DNA from: a virus
Direction: 5' to 3' (one strand)
DNA: 35,498 nt
Virus record (IMG/VR): IMGVR_UViG_3300023223_000225
Span: 1 to 35,498 of that record
The notes under the pieces were generated by a model. The model was not told the DNA's origin and ran no database searches. It saw nothing but the letters and a program-made list of their open reading frames with translations. Within the stretch, counting starts at the first letter, position 1. Every line of letters starts with the position of its first letter. Positions 7,215 to 15,365 of the stretch are shown one piece after another. The translations under genes were made by a program, and so were the position numbers.

Positions 7215-10200
7215 TCAAAGATACACGACCTTATACTGATTGTTGCGCTCGATGGTGTGCGTGAACGGATCGTAGGTGCACGATATGTCGTCGCCATAGT
7301 CTCTGTCCTGCAACCAAAATTCTATACCGACTGTCGGTGATCGTTCGTTCAACGTTGCTTTAGTCGGCTCCTCGGCGTCAGGACCGAACACACCAAACTG
7401 CTGCCATGGAAAATCGTTCGGCTCCAGTACACTATCGTATTGAACGTCTTGACCAATCCCCGGATGCCTCTTTCTGCCCACGACTAGCGGACCTACGAGC
7501 TTTGGGCTGTAGATCGTAGTAAGAATGGCGGGTACTGGATCGCCTTCATCTTTTTGCCTTTGTGTTCTTTGTGGACGAAAATCAAATTGATCATCGGTGA
7601 CGGGAGTGATCGGCTCCAGGACTACAGTGCCACCGACCAAACTCGTCAGATGTGGTCCAGGAAACGCACGGATATCAGGATTGAAAGCTCGCCTAAAAGC
7701 AACCAGGAACGCGTCCATATACGTATTATCAATGAACTGAAAGGTCAGGCCGCTACAAAAATCATTATTCCGTCCATTCGGCCCCCAGTCTGCTTTTTGA
7801 AAAGATCCTACCGGGAAATCCGTATTGCCATCATCAAACTTACTGAAGGTCTCGTTGATTTCACCATACAACTCGGCTTCCAAAAAAACTTGTAAAGTCC
7901 GACTGCCTGCCGGATCCCAAGTAAGCGGATAGGTAGAAAAGTTTTCTGTCCAGATATCTTCACCGGATGCCGTGGCTTGAGCAAGGATTGTTATCTCATT
8001 CCGCTCCGTCCCATCGGTTCTGAAGATATACGTCAGCTTTTCATCGACTGTCGATGGGCCTCGATTTATCTGACCGGAATAGACGCCCACGTCGTCATCC
8101 TTCATGCCTAATGGATTATCGGCAAGAGGAAACTCTGTTCTACCAAAACCATTCCAGCAGATATCAATATCGAGATCGCGTTTCGTCTGTTCATAGCGCA
8201 AATCGATGGTGTAGTCCCTGATGGAATTGTCATCCTTGAAATTCGCCCAGACATAAACATCCTTGACATGAAAATCGATATCGAGGTTTTCTGCCTTGTG
8301 TCCTGTTACCCCTCTGCCTATACCGGGAGGACCAGGAGGAGCACCACTGCCCCCGCGACCAAGATGGTACGCAGGGCCGCCAATACTGTCAGCTAGTGCC
8401 ACGGGGCACACTGTTGGTTGTGTAATTGTTTCTACCCAAAATGCACTAGGAGGCCGAGTGTCATCAGTAGATGTATGCAGGAGAACGCACGTATAGCGCA
8501 AATCATCGCCGCCAGTGCCAGTGTTATCTACTACGACACCTGGACTGAATTCAACGGGCGGCACCCACTCGTCTTGAAAGGTACCAGCCACATTGGCTTT
8601 TTCCCAAAAAGTTCTCCAATTCGCGCCCGTTCCAGGTTCCGTAATAGCGGATGATTCATGTGAACGAATAACTTTGAACCGCGCCGTGTTGACATCGAGA
8701 TCAGCATCGGCTGAGAACGCAGGCTCCGTGTACTCGTGTCGAATGATCCAACCTTCAAAGAAGAGTCTATCAGGCACCCAGAAATCAGCGACGGCGACAA
8801 GAAATGGACCCTCCCAGAAATTCGGCCAATCACTACCGGCTCCAGGTTCATTGATTGACTCATCAGCATCGTCAGACTCATGTGTACCTTTGGCGATGTA
8901 GTAATCGAATGCGGCGTCATGTACAGCATCGAAACTACTGTAGTTAGTCTCTTGTTCCCATAATGGAATATCGCCGATAACCATCTCAGGATCATCAAAC
9001 AAGACTTTCCAATTATCCTGCCACGCGCCGCCGACTCCAGGCCGAACAACTGGGTCAGACGTATGCTCAACAGTAACTTCAAATGCAAAACCGTTGTACT
9101 TCACAAAATCTTCATCTGGGAAAGCAGGAGGCGGCTTGTATTCAACAGACGCTTCCCATTCCGTGATGTCACCGTCGTCCGTCTGATCGGGATCCCCGGT
9201 ATGTATGATCCATTGAGTATCCGTGGGGTTTTCTATATCTAATGCAAGAAAATCGTTGCCCTGGCAGTCCGTTCTACCCCAACCGCAAAAAGCAAGATCC
9301 TCTTTGGAGATGAAGCCTAGAGAAATGTGCGGCAGAATCGCACTAACTTCATCCTCAGTACTACCTGGAGGTACAGTCGTCAAGTTCGGCCGACTAAATG
9401 GATTAGTGTCCCTCGCTGCGTAATACGCACTCCAGACACGAAAAGAAACCTCATCGTCCTGATCATTCTCTGTCGTACCTGACGCTGTGACCTGATCCTT
9501 GTATATCGAGAGTTCAACTACAAAAGGATCATCCGGATCATTGGGTGTACCAGAAAGCGTAAAAAGTTCAATCGCATGTATTTGGTGGTGATTAGGAAAC
9601 TGGTTGTCCATGGCGTTAGCCACTGTCTTCCTAAGATTTATAGCAGCGCCTAAAGTAGTTTGATTAAAGAGAGGGTATAAATTCTCTGCCGGTCTACCGA
9701 GAGCAACTAATGCCATCGTCCCATCATTAGAAATATCCAGGATGTATGGATCAAAAATTGTCCCAGTCGAATCAGAAACGCCTGCGGGGCCATCTATCTC
9801 AAAATTGAATGAAGGGAAATCATCGTCAGGCTCGTCTTCGATACCCCAGAATTCATTCAAGTATTTGAACTCACCGAAAGGAGTTGCCACTAACGAACCT
9901 GTGATTCGATCAGGTTCAAAATAAGTAAAAATAGCAGCGATGCTCCATCGAGACTTATCGGGGGCTGTGTATATCCATTCAGCACCAGCAGAATTCAATC
10001 GAGTATAGAATTTCGATATAAATCCGGTTCCATTAACGATGGCTTTGTTGCGCCATTCATTCCCCCGCTCTAGATCGAAATCCGCCAAATTCGGATTGCG
10101 TTCGAACGTTGAACCAGTATCCACTAGCCGCGCGGCCGGAGTCGATTGCCAGTTATCAAACGACCTGTCTATACGAATAGCCGGATCATCAACAAAAGTA

Positions 10201-10343
10201 ATCACGCCACTACGATCATTCGGAATGAGTGCAGCTTCGACTGCCACAGGATCACCATAGATAAATTCATAAACCCCGTGCAATGGGGTTCCCCATGCAC
10301 CGTAGACGAGGCTTTGTTGATCGATGGGTGTGAAAGGAAACAT
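7215..10343 (-). CDS. Large tail-tip/fibre protein with four Trp-rich repeats
   Basis: 1042 aa, no single named family recognised. Residues 1-380 form an N-terminal structural region. Residues 395-638 hold four imperfect repeats of about 50 residues with the pattern W-x5-Y, an aromatic strand, H-x-S, then P-G-x-G-x-x-W-x-x-F-W; DWPNFWEG and NWRTFWEK are the clearest ends. They resemble chitin-binding (CBM5/12-like) modules. A Gly/Pro stretch GAPPGPPGIGRG (667-678) looks like a short collagen-like hinge. The C-terminal 360 residues are beta-rich. By size and place after the tail-tip genes it may be the central fibre or tip protein, and the repeats may bind surface glycans (inference). Confidence 0.6.
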   Translation of the reverse strand: MFPFTPIDQQSLVYGAWGTPLHGVYEFIYGDPVAVEAALIPNDRSGVITFVDDPAIRIDRSFDNWQSTPAARLVDTGSTFERNPNLADFDLERGNEWRNKAIVNGTGFISKFYTRLNSAGAEWIYTAPDKSRWSIAAIFTYFEPDRITGSLVATPFGEFKYLNEFWGIEDEPDDDFPSFNFEIDGPAGVSDSTGTIFDPYILDISNDGTMALVALGRPAENLYPLFNQTTLGAAINLRKTVANAMDNQFPNHHQIHAIELFTLSGTPNDPDDPFVVELSIYKDQVTASGTTENDQDDEVSFRVWSAYYAARDTNPFSRPNLTTVPPGSTEDEVSAILPHISLGFISKEDLAFCGWGRTDCQGNDFLALDIENPTDTQWIIHTGDPDQTDDGDITEWEASVEYKPPPAFPDEDFVKYNGFAFEVTVEHTSDPVVRPGVGGAWQDNWKVLFDDPEMVIGDIPLWEQETNYSSFDAVHDAAFDYYIAKGTHESDDADESINEPGAGSDWPNFWEGPFLVAVADFWVPDRLFFEGWIIRHEYTEPAFSADADLDVNTARFKVIRSHESSAITEPGTGANWRTFWEKANVAGTFQDEWVPPVEFSPGVVVDNTGTGGDDLRYTCVLLHTSTDDTRPPSAFWVETITQPTVCPVALADSIGGPAYHLGRGGSGAPPGPPGIGRGVTGHKAENLDIDFHVKDVYVWANFKDDNSIRDYTIDLRYEQTKRDLDIDICWNGFGRTEFPLADNPLGMKDDDVGVYSGQINRGPSTVDEKLTYIFRTDGTERNEITILAQATASGEDIWTENFSTYPLTWDPAGSRTLQVFLEAELYGEINETFSKFDDGNTDFPVGSFQKADWGPNGRNNDFCSGLTFQFIDNTYMDAFLVAFRRAFNPDIRAFPGPHLTSLVGGTVVLEPITPVTDDQFDFRPQRTQRQKDEGDPVPAILTTIYSPKLVGPLVVGRKRHPGIGQDVQYDSVLEPNDFPWQQFGVFGPDAEEPTKATLNERSPTVGIEFWLQDRDYGDDISCTYDPFTHTIERNNQYKVVYL
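8430..9161 (-). repeat. Four tandem Trp-rich module repeats in the 1042-aa protein
   Basis: Approximate spans are residues 395-447, 461-511, 532-581 and 592-638. Shared features are W near the start, an aromatic centre, H-x-S, and a PGxGxxWxxFW-like end. The last copy is the most diverged (PPSAFWVE). Confidence 0.6.
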
Positions 10344-10345
10344 CG

Positions 10346-10684
10346 TTAACTGCTCGGCTGATCGAATATGAACTCTACTAGGTTGCCGTTGGCGTCATTC
10401 ATCTCGACTTTCTGGATGTCACGAATTTCAACGGTGTATACACCATCCGTCGATGTGATGGTTCTCGGTGTATCGTGAAACTCACGGGAGTCAGCGTCAG
10501 ATTCCGTTAGCGGGGAGGCTACGCCCGCACCTTCACCAACAGGCCCGATACCATTGACCCCCGTAATCGTCGGTCGTGCGACGGTACCGGGCTGCGCACG
10601 TATTACAGCGCGACGTGACGATGCTTGCGCGAGCGCACGAACGCTTTTCGCAAACCTTCTATCAGTATGATCCCGTTCTGGCAT
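10346..10684 (-). CDS. Small tail protein, function unknown
   Basis: 112 aa, not recognised. The N-terminal 35 residues are basic (DRRFAKSVRALAQASSRRAV), the middle is a Gly/Pro-rich linker, and the C-terminus has two beta strands (GVYTVEIRDIQKVEM, LVEFIFDQPSS). Its ATG overlaps the stop of the gene before it (ATGA), and its stop is two bases from the ATG of the 1042-aa gene. It may be a linker or adaptor at the tail tip; nothing in the sequence fixes a role. Confidence 0.5.
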   Translation of the reverse strand: MPERDHTDRRFAKSVRALAQASSRRAVIRAQPGTVARPTITGVNGIGPVGEGAGVASPLTESDADSREFHDTPRTITSTDGVYTVEIRDIQKVEMNDANGNLVEFIFDQPSS

Positions 10685-11109
10685 CAGACATCCAACTCAA
10701 TCAACAGATTGGTCTCCAAGAAAAGTTCGATAGTAGTACCGATAACTCCCGTAGCGTCATCGACACGGATGTAAACCTCCTGCGCATTAGCGACTTCGCT
10801 CAGTAGCTCAGTACCGAGATTCAAGCTAACACCGGCGACAGCGGAGTCCAAGCCTAGCAATGTGGTTGCCAGCTTTACCTCCGTATCTTCGTGTCCACTA
10901 CCGGGAGCCAGATCATCGATGTCCAGAAGAATGTCATCGATTCCGGGATTTGAGTCAGCTTGGAATTTCCTGGCTACCTCAGTTGAGCCAAGAAAAAGCA
11001 AGTTATCCACTGGTCCTGTTGAACCGTCCGATTTTTGCGTAACCTGCAACGGGCCAGGAAATGGCGTCAGGAGACCAGCATCCGAGAAAAAACCTAAACT
11101 AAACGCCAT
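10684..11109 (-). CDS. Minor tail protein (distal tail region)
   Basis: 141 aa. The sequence GFFSDAGLLTPFPGPLQVTQ, then a PVDNLLFLGS segment, ARKFQADSNPGIDDILLDI, and a C-terminal segment of two long strands, follows a pattern I know from siphophage minor tail proteins encoded next to the large tail-tip proteins (a P-V-D-x-x-x-x-x-G-S segment followed by a Q-A-x-S-x-P-G motif). The family has no known enzymatic role. It is coupled by ATGA overlap to the following gene. Confidence 0.6.
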   Translation of the reverse strand: MAFSLGFFSDAGLLTPFPGPLQVTQKSDGSTGPVDNLLFLGSTEVARKFQADSNPGIDDILLDIDDLAPGSGHEDTEVKLATTLLGLDSAVAGVSLNLGTELLSEVANAQEVYIRVDDATGVIGTTIELFLETNLLIELDV

Positions 11110-11119
11110 CGGGCCGCTC

Positions 11120-13291
11120 CTATGCTGCTAATTCTAAGAAGTCGTTTGGTACACAGATTACGACTGGACTGTCAGCCGAGAATTCTTGCTCTTCTCGATC
11201 TAGTTCATCGATTTCCGTTGTACGTATAACAAAGCGTTCGTTGTAGATGTTCGATCCGATATCTTTTGGACTCTTGTTCCCGACGTACCCAGTAAACTGA
11301 TCTTCGTCAAGTGTGTTCGGATCATCGGCCGGATCAGGTATCGACCGTTTATGAATCGCTCTATTACCTGTCGTCAACGGAGAGATAATCCCGCCATACT
11401 CCGTGGGAAGCTGGATAAGGATTCTCTCTTCAGCAGCCGCTTCTGCGGCAGAAATCGTATCCGGCTGATTCAAGGTTTCAGATTCCACACACGCATCATC
11501 GTTTGAACGACTCAGCGCAAGTTGTACAGACGTGATTGCTGAGCCTCGTGTGAGATCCATGACGTGTGTGAAATGCGAGACCTTACCGCGACAGTCCATC
11601 GTCTCTGTATCGATCTCTAATGTGTGAAACCGCTCAAGTACTGGGAACAGACAAAGATCAAAACTGGCAATATTCTCGCGATGCGCGGCGAGTATTTCCG
11701 TTCTTGCAACAGCTATCTCGATGTCGATGACTTCATCAGCATCAACACGCGCAGTTTTGTCTTCGGAGTCTATATCCGTATCGTGGAACGCTTCTGAAAC
11801 AGTGCCGCTAAAAAATGTCGTGTCGATCTCTGTCTCACAAGCATTCAACTCCCACTCACTCGTGTCGTACACAGACGTTAACTGTGATGACTTATCGAGT
11901 TTCTGTTGACCGTAGACTGCCTGTGACTGCGGCGATTGCAAACGGATATTCCAGTTCTCTTTAATGGACTGCGCAAAACGTTTCTTGATAGATCCGCTGG
12001 CACCAAGAATTAAACTATCGCGTAGCTCTGAGCCGATCACCCAGATAACCAATCCAACAGAACATGACACGAGTTGCGATTGAGGTAGCCTTTTGAACGT
12101 CACTGATTCCAGACACCAGTTGCCACTTTCCGCAGCAGCAATCACCATGTCACGTCGCGGTATCGTATAACTGCCTGTGAGAATAGTGTCTTGACCTAAG
12201 AACTCGCAGAACGCACCAGGGAAGTCCCACTTGAAATAAACGAGACGTTCCCGCAATCGTTCAAAGCGGTAACTGAACTCAATGCAAATATCGTTTGTCA
12301 CATCACCCGCAGACGCAAGCTCAATTGCCAGTGATTGATCGACAATATTGGACACATCGAATGAGAAATCTGGAGTTACTGCTGCTGCCCACTCTGTATA
12401 GTTGAAAAGGCCATTGGCATTTTTGTCAACAAACCGATCAATAGTAGATAAACGATCTTGCAGATAGCTGAAATTATCCGTGTCCTCTTCGAATAAGGCT
12501 TCATGCCACAGCGTACCCGGCGTCAAATCATCAATTTCAGTACGCGTCAGTCCTTCGATTTCGTTCTGAAGGTCGTCAGTGCATTCGAAGCGTGTGATGC
12601 GTGTATTCGGATCGTAGTTCGGCACGTCTACTTTCCCGGTGAACAATCGTACCTGCACGAGAATGACACCGTCGCTGTCTGTCGTCGCGTAGTCAATCGT
12701 TACTGTCTGCCCAACCCAGTCAAGCAAATTGATAATGCCAGAGAATGGCCTTGTAGAAAATTCGGCGATGCGAGCCGTGCCTTCTTCAGCCTCTACGCGT
12801 ATAGCGCCGGTAAGCCGCGCCGATACATCGACACCGCCCAGCAAAACTACTGGAGTCCAGAGCTTGGTTTCGCCTGCACCAGAAGGTATGAACGAAGCAT
12901 CATCCCAAATGCTTTGCTGAATATCGACACTGACCAACTCTGGTGGCGAATGAATGATCTGCTCGATTTGCACAGACACCTGACCAAGATCGGCATCAAT
13001 AATGATCTGTTCTATGTCGAGCGAAACCGTATCAATTGCGCTAAGCGCCTGCTCGATGTATATCGTTACCCGACCAGTGATACCGGCGATCTCTTGCTCG
13101 ATGTCCATCGTCACTTGCCCGAAAGCAATGACGAACCAACCTCCAGGCACGAAGTTCAGGAATTGCAGATCCATCGGCGACTCTGCTTCTGGCAGATTCA
13201 CCGGAACCTCGATATCGATATCCAACAGAGTTATCTTGAACTCCATCGTGGTTCGCAGTGTCGCGCCTGTGCCCCAATTTGCTTGGAGCAT
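11120..13291 (-). CDS. Large minor tail protein (IEQ repeats; C-terminal part of a probable split gene)
   Basis: 723 aa if read from the ATG at 13291, which has only a weak AGAG ribosome site. Residues 60-128 hold five copies of a V-(T/S)-x-x-I-(E/Q)-Q-x-(I/L) strand repeat. Then comes LWTPVVLLGG and TGAIRVEAEEGTARIAEFS, followed by W-V-G-Q-T-V-T-I-D-Y and RLFTGKVDVPNYDPNTR. These are signatures I recall from large minor tail proteins of YuA-like siphophages, where the whole chain (an ING-type N-terminus, IEQ repeats, RVEAEEG domain) is one protein. That suggests the N-terminus here lies in the other frame at 13550-13292. It probably forms part of the tail-tip hub. The last 60 residues may be a separate small domain. 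Confidence 0.75.
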   Translation of the reverse strand: MLQANWGTGATLRTTMEFKITLLDIDIEVPVNLPEAESPMDLQFLNFVPGGWFVIAFGQVTMDIEQEIAGITGRVTIYIEQALSAIDTVSLDIEQIIIDADLGQVSVQIEQIIHSPPELVSVDIQQSIWDDASFIPSGAGETKLWTPVVLLGGVDVSARLTGAIRVEAEEGTARIAEFSTRPFSGIINLLDWVGQTVTIDYATTDSDGVILVQVRLFTGKVDVPNYDPNTRITRFECTDDLQNEIEGLTRTEIDDLTPGTLWHEALFEEDTDNFSYLQDRLSTIDRFVDKNANGLFNYTEWAAAVTPDFSFDVSNIVDQSLAIELASAGDVTNDICIEFSYRFERLRERLVYFKWDFPGAFCEFLGQDTILTGSYTIPRRDMVIAAAESGNWCLESVTFKRLPQSQLVSCSVGLVIWVIGSELRDSLILGASGSIKKRFAQSIKENWNIRLQSPQSQAVYGQQKLDKSSQLTSVYDTSEWELNACETEIDTTFFSGTVSEAFHDTDIDSEDKTARVDADEVIDIEIAVARTEILAAHRENIASFDLCLFPVLERFHTLEIDTETMDCRGKVSHFTHVMDLTRGSAITSVQLALSRSNDDACVESETLNQPDTISAAEAAAEERILIQLPTEYGGIISPLTTGNRAIHKRSIPDPADDPNTLDEDQFTGYVGNKSPKDIGSNIYNERFVIRTTEIDELDREEQEFSADSPVVICVPNDFLELAA
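12908..13114 (-). repeat. Five V-(T/S)-x-x-IEQ-x-I protein repeats
   Basis: Units VTMDIEQEI, VTIYIEQAL, VSLDIEQII, VSVQIEQII and VSVDIQQSI start at residues 60, 75, 89, 105 and 120, so spacing is 14-16 residues. The regular period suggests stacked beta strands. The same repeat in DNA explains the long antisense reading frame over this stretch. Confidence 0.75.
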
Positions 13292-13550
13292 TTCGAATCT
13301 CTGCCGACACCGGCAATGGCGTCAACAGCATCTCGATAGTATCTGGACTGTAGAGAATGCCCACTTCTGGGGCGAACGTCTCAAACGAAAGTATTATCGG
13401 TTCCGCAGTGACGGTCACACCAGCAGAGAAAGTCGTGCTCTCACCAATAGTTGTGGTGATCTCCATGACTTCACCGACGACGACTCCCGCAGCACCAAAC
13501 AGTGCTCCGTTGATCGGAGAGCCGTCCATCGGGTTGAAGTTTATAGCCAT
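13041..13550 (-). CDS. N-terminal part of the minor tail protein (frame-shifted or separate gene)
   Basis: The frame gives 169 aa, but only about the first 87 look like real protein: NFNPMDGSPINGALFGAAG, then strand patterns ending LLTPLPVSAEIRN. Past that point it turns into Arg/His-rich sequence of the kind produced by reading a real gene out of frame, and it overlaps the 723-aa gene by 251 bases. Moving to the +1 frame between about 13320 and 13285 would join the two into one chain of roughly 800 aa. The SPING-type N-terminus is what I recall at the start of YuA-like minor tail proteins. Options are an assembly or sequencing indel, a real mutation, programmed slippage, or a true overlapping gene. 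Confidence 0.6.
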   Translation of the reverse strand: MAINFNPMDGSPINGALFGAAGVVVGEVMEITTTIGESTTFSAGVTVTAEPIILSFETFAPEVGILYSPDTIEMLLTPLPVSAEIRNAPSKLGHRRDTANHDGVQDNSVGYRYRGSGESARSRVADGSAIPELRAWRLVRHCFRASDDGHRARDRRYHWSGNDIHRAGA

Positions 13551-13551
13551 A

Positions 13552-14391
13552 TCAGAACAGTCTCAGGATTCCGTCCGTGTTCCACTTGATGATGAAATCC
13601 GCATCCACGGATCCCACATCCTGGGGCGTGTCGTTAAACAGCACCAGACCTACCAATGGATTGATCCAAAGATCGATAGTGCCGATTTTGTAGATCTGCC
13701 CCCATCGTGCAGTGACCGTTGCTGTCGTGTAGGTGACATCATCACCATCCCACGTCGCACGTCGATTGAGGAAGTTGATGATCGAACTTGTGATGGTTTC
13801 GCCGCCCGGTGTATAGCCAGTACCGGAGGCTTCATCGCCAGCCGGATTCTGTCCGATATCCAACCATGTCACCGTACCGTCCACGACGGTCGATCCATCT
13901 GTCGGGAATACCGGCTCCGTGACATCGGACGTGCCCGCTACAGTTGCCTCGTAGACGTGGCCGTTCACCACGGTTGGGATAACGAAATCACCGAGTAGAT
14001 ACCCGGTTGACAATGTCCACGTCGAGACCGGTGTGACAAAGCCACGATCCTGCGTCTCGCTCAACGGAGGGTTGATACCCAAGTCCAACCAAGTAACGCC
14101 GCCATCGACAATCGTGCCGCCGCCTCCAGGCGTTTCAATGCCAGCCCAGACAGGCTCAACGCCTGAACTGGTACCATCGCCTTGTGCTTCGAATGCATGA
14201 CCGTCTGGTGTCGTCGGCTTGACGATGTCACCGAAGACGTATGCAGTTGTGGGTGCCCAATCGGGCCATGAAAGGTGCGGCTGAAATGTGCTTCCGATGA
14301 GCGCAACATTGATGGTATCGTCATCCAAGTCGATGCGCCCTGCGAGCATGTTCTGCCGCAGTGAATTGTTTGCCGTTACTCTTACCGTCAT
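13552..14391 (-). CDS. Minor tail protein carrying two binding-module inserts
   Basis: 279 aa. The backbone, SLRQNMLAGRIDLDDDTINV at the start and SGTGYTPGGETI (189-200), then ATVTARWGQIYKIG, LVLFNDTPQDVG and FIIKWNTDGILRL at the end, matches a common small phage tail protein of unknown exact role (normally about 130-150 aa). The length difference is explained by two copies of a 55-60-residue module (residues 45-105 and 125-180): W-x3-T-x-Y-x2-G-D-x-V, then an aromatic strand, GTS, and a V-D-G-x-V-T-W end. Both sit in one loop of the backbone. They resemble chitin- or glycan-binding domains. It probably sits at the tail tip and could touch the host surface. Confidence 0.7.
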   Translation of the reverse strand: MTVRVTANNSLRQNMLAGRIDLDDDTINVALIGSTFQPHLSWPDWAPTTAYVFGDIVKPTTPDGHAFEAQGDGTSSGVEPVWAGIETPGGGGTIVDGGVTWLDLGINPPLSETQDRGFVTPVSTWTLSTGYLLGDFVIPTVVNGHVYEATVAGTSDVTEPVFPTDGSTVVDGTVTWLDIGQNPAGDEASGTGYTPGGETITSSIINFLNRRATWDGDDVTYTTATVTARWGQIYKIGTIDLWINPLVGLVLFNDTPQDVGSVDADFIIKWNTDGILRLF

Positions 14392-14400
14392 TGCTCGCTC

Positions 14401-14820
14401 CTAAAGTGTCAAGACGTTACCTTCCGCACCGACCAACACCGACATACCATCAGTCAGAATGTCATCAAAATTTGCAGCGCCGCCACCGCCACCAGTCGCA
14501 AAGTCTGCATACTCTGTAGCAATCACCCGCATGCTTATCAACGTTCCCTTCGACCAAACGAGATTGCCCGCAGGACCATTGACTGCACCACGCGATGTTG
14601 CTGTAAATGTATTGCCAACTGGATTCGTATCAATCAAAAAGATTTCCCACACTGTCTCCAGCGGGAAATCCGAAAACGTCACGTAGTAAAAATCTCCAGC
14701 GCCAAGTACAGGAAACAAAGCCTCGTCGCCTGACGTAACATCGAATACCAGCGTTACATCATCAATGCCGCCCGCATCATCGAGTTCGGTAATGACGTTG
14801 TCTTTGAATAGCCTAGCCAT
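14401..14820 (-). CDS. Tail-tip protein with DUF-like beta domain
   Basis: 139 aa. Pattern: LFKDNVITELDDAGGIDDVT at the start, then a phenylalanine-rich strand, FYYVTFSDFPLETVWEIFLI, and NTFTATSRGAVNGPAGNLVW followed by a Gly-rich C-terminus. The order (a strand with FP, a Y-x-V-T-x-x-D strand, a T-x-x-x-R-G turn, then a W-x-x-G strand) matches a small beta domain that I know from many siphophage tail-tip and fibre genes. Its stop lies nine bases before the next ATG. Function in the family is not known to me. Confidence 0.55.
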   Translation of the reverse strand: MARLFKDNVITELDDAGGIDDVTLVFDVTSGDEALFPVLGAGDFYYVTFSDFPLETVWEIFLIDTNPVGNTFTATSRGAVNGPAGNLVWSKGTLISMRVIATEYADFATGGGGGAANFDDILTDGMSVLVGAEGNVLTL

Positions 14821-15365
14821 CAGATTTGCTCCGCTTCCAACGTCCAGCTTTGATCTTTCGGATGCACATCGACATTTTGACTTGGTTTCTCGGAGAACAC
14901 TTCGAACTCCGGAAAGTACCGAACCTGATAATTGAGCGCACCAGCGACAACCGTCAGTGTCACAGTATCAACAACGATGCTGACGATTGCTGTCTCCTCC
15001 CATGCGCCACGGTTCTTTCCCTCCGGATCCGTATAGGCGAATCCTCTTGGTTCGAAGCCAGCGTCAGTTCGTCGCTCTGCTGGAATTACAATTATGTTTG
15101 AAGTCGATGTCACTGCGCGATCAGCCGCACACTTCATCAACTGCGATACGGAATAGTCAAGCCCTTCCAGGCCAGACGGAATCGTACCTCTTCCTTGAAT
15201 CGTTGTGCCGATCTTTTCCCAGTTCTGTTGTTTGAGTGCAGCACCATTCAACATACGAATAGTCACAAAGCCGCCAAGCGGTTCATACGTCTGCGACAAT
15301 TCGAATGCAGAATGAATCGGAACGATGACCGTACCGAGTTCGAAGGTTGTAAACTGGTCACTCAT
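14820..15365 (-). CDS. Probable distal tail protein
   Basis: 181 aa. A single beta-rich domain (FELGTVIVPIHSAFELSQTY, GGFVTIRMLNGAALKQQNWE, then WTLEAEQI at the end). It lies directly downstream of the tape measure, in the slot where siphophages encode the distal tail or adaptor protein, and it overlaps the tape measure stop as ATGA. The sequence similarity I can see is weak, so the function rests mostly on position. Confidence 0.5.
   Translation of the reverse strand: MSDQFTTFELGTVIVPIHSAFELSQTYEPLGGFVTIRMLNGAALKQQNWEKIGTTIQGRGTIPSGLEGLDYSVSQLMKCAADRAVTSTSNIIVIPAERRTDAGFEPRGFAYTDPEGKNRGAWEETAIVSIVVDTVTLTVVAGALNYQVRYFPEFEVFSEKPSQNVDVHPKDQSWTLEAEQI

Noticed and set aside
8531-9088. 185-codon minus-strand frame within the 1042-aa gene
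   Set aside because: It is an alternative frame of the Trp-rich repeat region with no ribosome site. The main frame has the recognisable repeats.
12503-13339. 278-codon plus-strand reading frame
   Set aside because: It lies antisense to the IEQ-repeat minor tail gene. Its His/Asp/Arg repeats (LLDVYRY, LLLDVHRH) are the complement of the IEQ repeats, and it has no ribosome site or recognisable domain.
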